Of a stretch of 35,483 nucleotides of DNA, positions 32,153 to 35,483 are shown one piece after another (within the stretch, counting starts at the first letter, position 1; each line of letters opens with the position of its first letter). The stretch spans positions 1-35,483 of the forward strand of contig JAJYEQ010000018.1 in the NCBI GenBank assembly GCA_021785695.1, written 5' to 3'. The stretch is from Actinomycetes bacterium (GTDB taxonomy: Bacteria > Actinomycetota > Acidimicrobiia > Acidimicrobiales > RAAP-2). The notes beneath the pieces are model-generated. The model did not search any database, had not been told where the DNA came from, and saw only the letters and a program-made list of their open reading frames with translations. Position numbers and translations under genes: made by a program.

Positions 32153-33288
32153 GGGGTGGCACCCTCGGTCGGCGCCTGGTGCTGGGGCTGGGCGTGGGTC
32201 CCGCGGTGCGCTGGCGGTCCGGTGAGTCGGTGCTGGTCGTGGGCCCCACCCGCTCGGGCAAGACGGCGGGCGTGGTGATCCCCGCGATCCTCGGCTGGTC
32301 GGGACCCGTCGTCGTGACCAGCGTGAAGCGCGATGTCCTGGCGGCCACGGCGCCGTGGCGGCGGGCCCTCGGCGAGGTGCAGGTCCTCGACCCGGGCCGC
32401 GACGACGGGCTGACCTGGGACCCCCTGGAGGGCGTGACGGGCCCCCGTGAGGCCTACCGGGTCGCCCGGGCCCTGACGGCGCGCGTCGGCGGGCGCGCCG
32501 ACGCGGAGTTCTGGAACGAGCTGGCCGCCAAGCTCGTCGCCCTGCTGCTGGTGCGGGCCCGCGAGGAGGGCGCCGACATCACGGAGGTCACCGAGGCCGT
32601 CGAGCGCCGCGACCTGGATGCCTGGGCGGCGGCGCCGGGCCCGGCAGCCGCGTCGTTGGCTGACTTCCTCGGCCACGACGCCCGCACCCTCGACTCGGTG
32701 CTCACGACGGCCGAGACGATGCTGTGGCCCTGGCGGACCCGACAGCCCCACGCGACGCTGCATCCCACCCTGGCCGGTCCCCACAGCCTGTACCTGTGCA
32801 GCCCCCGCGGTGAGCAGGAGCACTACCAGTCCCTCTTCGTGGGGGCGCTGCGCGCGGTCCTCGAGGAGCAGCAGCGGCGTCACGACGCCGGGTGCGCGCG
32901 GCCCCTGCTGCTGGTGCTCGACGAGGCGGCCGTGGTGGCGCCCTTAGAGGAGCTCGACGAGCTGGCCGCGACGGTTGCCGGCTTCGACGTGACGCTGGTC
33001 ACGGTGGTCCAGGACTTCGCCCAGATGGTCGCGCGCTGGGGCGCGCGGGCCGCCACCATCGTCAACAACCACCGCACCCGCATGGTGTTCGCGGGCCTGG
33101 CCGACCCGACGGCCGCCACCTACGTCCCCGAGCTCGCGCCGCGGGCCACCCCGCCGGGCCGGCCGGCGCCGTCGTGGCGCGAGCGCGCGCCGGGAACGGC
33201 GCTGGTGGTGGCCGGCCACCGGCGCGCGGTGGCCGTGCGGTCGCGACCCTGGTGGCGCGGGCCCCTGGCCCGCCGCGGCGCGACCTGA
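32149..33288 (+). CDS. TraG/VirD4-like coupling ATPase lacking TM anchor
   Basis: A 379-residue ATPase of the VirD4/TraG coupling family, which in T4SS brings substrates to the channel. Walker A is GPTRSGKT (32-39), followed by the VirD4-type G-P-V-V-V-T-S-V-K-R-D (about 53-63), W-D-P-L, and Walker B LLVLDEAA with D258 and E259. A Q-D-F-A-Q segment and NNHRTRMVFAG follow, also family hallmarks. It is much shorter than most coupling proteins and has no N-terminal transmembrane helices, so it must dock through a partner. GTG at 32149 overlaps the VirB4-like stop. Confidence 0.85.
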   Translation: MRGGTLGRRLVLGLGVGPAVRWRSGESVLVVGPTRSGKTAGVVIPAILGWSGPVVVTSVKRDVLAATAPWRRALGEVQVLDPGRDDGLTWDPLEGVTGPREAYRVARALTARVGGRADAEFWNELAAKLVALLLVRAREEGADITEVTEAVERRDLDAWAAAPGPAAASLADFLGHDARTLDSVLTTAETMLWPWRTRQPHATLHPTLAGPHSLYLCSPRGEQEHYQSLFVGALRAVLEEQQRRHDAGCARPLLLVLDEAAVVAPLEELDELAATVAGFDVTLVTVVQDFAQMVARWGARAATIVNNHRTRMVFAGLADPTAATYVPELAPRATPPGRPAPSWRERAPGTALVVAGHRRAVAVRSRPWWRGPLARRGAT

Positions 33289-33297
33289 CGCGCTAGG

Positions 33298-33303
33298 TAC
33301 GAT
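33298..33303 (+). promoter_or_regulatory. -10 box for leaderless ROK-like kinase gene
   Basis: TACGAT ends 6 nt before the GTG at 33310, with no ribosome-binding sequence. It indicates that this gene is transcribed separately from the T4SS-like cluster ending at 33288. Confidence 0.6.
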
Positions 33304-33309
33304 GCGCGG

Positions 33310-34053
33310 GTGCCCGCGCACCTCGACGCCGTCTTCGCCGTGGACATCGGGGCCACGTCCATCAAGTTCGCCGTGGTCGACGCCCACGGCGAGATCGTGG
33401 GCGCCCTCCAGCGCCGCCCGACGCCCTATCCGTGCCCGCCCGACCGGCTGGTCCACGTCGTGGCCGACCGCGCCCGCGACAGCGGCTGCGCCCGCATCGG
33501 CGTGGGGTTTCCCGGCGACTACCGCGACGGGCGCGCGGTCGGGTCGGGCAACCTGGCCCGGGTCGGCGGGATCGGCACGCCCATCGATCCCGCGGTGGAG
33601 CGCGCCTGGCTGGGCTTCGCGCTCGAAGAGGCGCTGGTGGCGGCCACCGGACTCGAGGTGCGGGTGGTCAACGACGCCACGCTGGCCGCCCTGGGCTGCC
33701 GGCGCGGCGTGGGGCGCGAGGTGGTGCTGACCCTCGGGACGGGCCTCGGCCTGGCCCTCATCGTGGAGGGGGAGCTGCGCCCGGTGCGCGACGTGGGCGC
33801 CGAGGTCCGCGCCGACGGCCGCACGTACGACCAGACGCTCGGCGAGCAGGGCCGGGCGCGCAGCGAGGAGCAGTGGCGGGCCGATCTACTCGCCATCATC
33901 ACCTCCTTTGCCGCGGAGTTCGACGCGACCGAGGTGCACCTGGCGGGTGGCAACGCGCGCCGGGTGTCGCCGCTGTGGTTCGAGGGCCTGCCCGTCCCCG
34001 TGGCGATTCACGGCAACGACGCCGCGCTGCGGGGCGCCGCGCGGCTCTTCTAG
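33310..34053 (+). CDS. ROK-family/polyphosphate-glucokinase-like protein
   Basis: A 247-residue protein with the ASKHA phosphate-1 motif VDIGATSIKF (11-20), a GVGFPG segment, the catalytic aspartate D122 in VVNDAT, and the phosphate-2 motif LTLGTGLGLAL (140-150). This matches polyphosphate/ATP glucokinases (PPGK) that phosphorylate glucose. However, the usual ELGH motif after the phosphate-2 loop is replaced here by a DVGAE stretch (161-165), and the C-terminal third differs from typical PPGK. Substrate may therefore differ. GTG at 33310. Its stop shares CTAG with the convergent peptidase gene. Confidence 0.7.
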   Translation: MPAHLDAVFAVDIGATSIKFAVVDAHGEIVGALQRRPTPYPCPPDRLVHVVADRARDSGCARIGVGFPGDYRDGRAVGSGNLARVGGIGTPIDPAVERAWLGFALEEALVAATGLEVRVVNDATLAALGCRRGVGREVVLTLGTGLGLALIVEGELRPVRDVGAEVRADGRTYDQTLGEQGRARSEEQWRADLLAIITSFAAEFDATEVHLAGGNARRVSPLWFEGLPVPVAIHGNDAALRGAARLF

Positions 34054-35231
34054 GCCGGGGGCTCGGCCAGCGCCAGCGCGGCGGCGGCCAGCACGTGCGC
34101 CTGGATCGCCACGGCGGCGTCCTCGATGGCGAAGTCGTCGCTGTGGTGCATGCCGCTGGTGCCGTCGCCCAGCGCGCCGCCCACGAACAGGTAGCAGCCC
34201 GGAACCCGCTCGAGGAACTCGCCGATGTCGTCGCTGGCCGACGTCGGAGCCATCTCGACGACGTGGTTGTCGCCGACCACGCTGCGGGCCGCGGCCGCGG
34301 CCAAGCTGGTGAGGTGGGGGTCGTTGACCACCGCGGGTGAGGAGCCGGTGATCTCCAGGCGTGTGCGGACGCCGTTGGTCGCGGCGATCTCGGCCAGCAG
34401 CGCGTTCAGACCGGTGTGCGCCGCGGCCGTCTGCTCGGGAGTGAAGGTGCGCAGCGTCCCGGCCACCTCGGCGCGGCGGGGCACGACGTTGGGGGACGTG
34501 CCCGCGCGCACGACACCGGCCGAGCAGACGAGTGGGGTCGTCTCGTAGGACAGGCCGGCGACCACCTCGCGCAGGCGAGTCAGGACGTGGCCGGCGGCGA
34601 TGAGCACGTTGCCCGCATCGCCGGCCAGCGCGCCGTGGCCGCCCTCGCCCTCGAGGACGATGCGGAAGGCTTCCCCCCGGCTCATGGCGATGCCCGGTCG
34701 CACCGCGACGACGCCGAGGGGCACGAGGGAGGTGACGTGGGCCCCGAGGACCGCATCGCAGGGGTGGCGCTCGAGCAGCCCGTCCTCGATCAGCGCGCGG
34801 GCGCCACCCAGGGCCTCCTCGGCGGGCTGGAAGACGAAGGTGAAGGAGCCGGGCCGATCCTCCAGGCGGCTGAGCACCTCGGCCACGCCGAGGAGGGCGG
34901 CGGTGTGGACGTCGTGGCCACAGGCGTGCATCACCCCGGGCTGGGTCGAGCGGAAGGGCAGGTCGCGTGTCTCGGTGACGGGAAGGGCGTCGATGTCGGC
35001 GCGCACCAGGACGCGCCGACCCGGTCGCGTGCCCGCGAGGCTGGCGACCGCGCCGGTGGCCATCGTCGTGGGAGCCGCCACCAGGCCGAGCGCGCTCAGC
35101 TGCTCGCGGATGACCTCGGTGGTGCGGTGCTCCGCGAAGCCGACCTCGGGGTGGGCATGCAGGTCGTGGCGCAGCTCCGTGAGGGTGGGGGCCGCGTGCG
35201 CGATCAGGTCTCTCAGCTCGCGTGCGCTCAT
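34050..35231 (-). CDS. M20-family metallo-amidohydrolase
   Basis: A 393-residue zinc peptidase of the M20D subfamily (hippurate, N-acyl amino acid or indole-acetyl amino acid hydrolases). Landmarks are D-L-H-A-H-P-E-x-G-F (about residue 20), the metal site HACGHDVHTA (about 101-110), FQPAEE (about 134-139) and a late histidine in GMHHSDDFA. A dimerisation domain sits in the middle. It removes acyl groups from amino acid conjugates in the cytosol. I chose ATG 35231, which lies 6 nt after TACCAT (35238-35243, minus); the longer open frame to 35384 runs through a tRNA gene and is spurious. Confidence 0.92.
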   Translation of the reverse strand: MSARELRDLIAHAAPTLTELRHDLHAHPEVGFAEHRTTEVIREQLSALGLVAAPTTMATGAVASLAGTRPGRRVLVRADIDALPVTETRDLPFRSTQPGVMHACGHDVHTAALLGVAEVLSRLEDRPGSFTFVFQPAEEALGGARALIEDGLLERHPCDAVLGAHVTSLVPLGVVAVRPGIAMSRGEAFRIVLEGEGGHGALAGDAGNVLIAAGHVLTRLREVVAGLSYETTPLVCSAGVVRAGTSPNVVPRRAEVAGTLRTFTPEQTAAAHTGLNALLAEIAATNGVRTRLEITGSSPAVVNDPHLTSLAAAAARSVVGDNHVVEMAPTSASDDIGEFLERVPGCYLFVGGALGDGTSGMHHSDDFAIEDAAVAIQAHVLAAAALALAEPPA

Positions 35232-35237
35232 GACCGT

Positions 35238-35243
35238 ATGGTA
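35238..35243 (-). promoter_or_regulatory. -10 box for leaderless M20 hydrolase gene
   Basis: TACCAT on the minus strand, 6 nt upstream of the ATG at 35231. It lies back to back with the TAGGAT box (35263-35268, plus) of tRNA-Arg. Confidence 0.55.
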
Positions 35244-35279
35244 GGGGCCGACGTGCACCGGGTAGGATAGATACCCAGC

Positions 35280-35353
35280 GCGGCTGTAGCTCAGCGGATC
35301 AGAGCATCGGTCTACGGAACCGAGGGTCGGGGGTTCGAATCCCTCCAGCCGCA
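35280..35353 (+). tRNA. tRNA-Arg (ACG)
   Basis: Acceptor GCGGCTG/CAGCCGC, D-arm GCTC/GAGC, anticodon stem TCGGT/ACCGA around CTACGGA (anticodon ACG), T-arm GGGGG/CCCTC with one G-U pair, discriminator A at 35353. CCA is not encoded. A34 is expected to be edited to inosine. TAGGAT at 35263-35268 is a probable -10 element. Confidence 0.96.
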
Positions 35354-35402
35354 CGATTGTGATGTGTCGGGTCATCGTGGACACGTGAACCCCTGAATCT
35401 AG

Positions 35403-35483
35403 TCACTTCGCCCTGCGCACGGGCTGGTAACTCTGGGCGGGGTCGAGCGTGGCCTCGCCGACCAGGTTGTAGGCGCCCGTCAG
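35403..35483 (-). CDS. C-terminal end of an unidentified protein (partial)
   Basis: The last 26 codons plus TGA (35403-35405) of a minus-strand gene entering from the right edge. The visible end contains GAYNLVGEATLDPAQ and a basic finish (RRAK). Codon use fits the host, and it stops before tRNA-Arg. Too little is present to name the product. Confidence 0.5.
   Translation of the reverse strand: MTGAYNLVGEATLDPAQSYQPVRRAK

Noticed and set aside
35232..35384. N-terminal extension of the M20 hydrolase (LEGFEPPTLGSVDRCSDPLS)
   Set aside because: It translates the antisense of tRNA-Arg; the homologous protein starts at 35231.
1..35483. CRISPR array or intact insertion sequence
   Set aside because: No regularly spaced direct repeats with unique spacers and no transposase frame or terminal inverted repeats were seen.

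Overview
The window is a high-G+C actinobacterial chromosome segment. Many genes start with GTG, genes are joined by ATGA/GTGA overlaps, and there is a SenX3/RegX3-type two-component pair, a LivKHMGF importer and heme A/O synthases. Several genes start 6-7 nt after a TANNNT box with no leader, which is typical of Actinomycetota. An acidimicrobial-type lineage is my guess; nothing here proves it.

Layout. Positions 1-6990 form a horizontally acquired block of visibly lower G+C. It holds a small recombinase-like fragment (minus strand) and a complete type I restriction-modification operon hsdM-hsdS-hsdR. The block ends at the 3' end of a tRNA-Ile(GAT) gene (6991-7067), a classic integration site. 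From 7322 to 12155 lies a liv operon (binding protein, two permeases, two ATPases) with two strong RNA hairpins after the binding-protein gene. From 12159 to 15087 come a TesB-like thioesterase, a small PQ-loop-like membrane protein, a DUF2252 protein and tRNA-Ala(TGC). From 15101 to 19147 a minus-strand series encodes a Pr6Pr-like membrane protein, a 3-hydroxyisobutyrate-dehydrogenase-like enzyme, a D-2-hydroxyacid dehydrogenase, an esterase and a DODA/YgiD-type dioxygenase broken by one in-frame TAG.

From 19222 to 25154 the theme is aerobic respiration: an unusual three-gene cytochrome b operon, divergent ctaA/ctaB, a TlpA-like thioredoxin and a two-gene ABC-2 exporter. Then come serS (25227-26525) and a response regulator/histidine kinase pair (26512-28499). 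From 28568 to 33288 there is a compact four-gene cluster resembling a minimal type IV secretion machine (small two-TM VirB2-like protein, VirB6-like channel, VirB4-like ATPase, VirD4-like ATPase). It has no relaxase and no visible mobile-element context in the window. A divergent ROK/polyphosphate-glucokinase-like gene, an M20 amidohydrolase, tRNA-Arg(ACG) and the 3' end of a further minus-strand gene close the window.

The most interesting items are the relaxase-less T4SS-like cluster, the 12-bp tandem repeat in the HsdS spacer (a likely specificity switch), the atypical split cytochrome b operon, the amber codon in the dioxygenase gene and the repeated leaderless-promoter layout.
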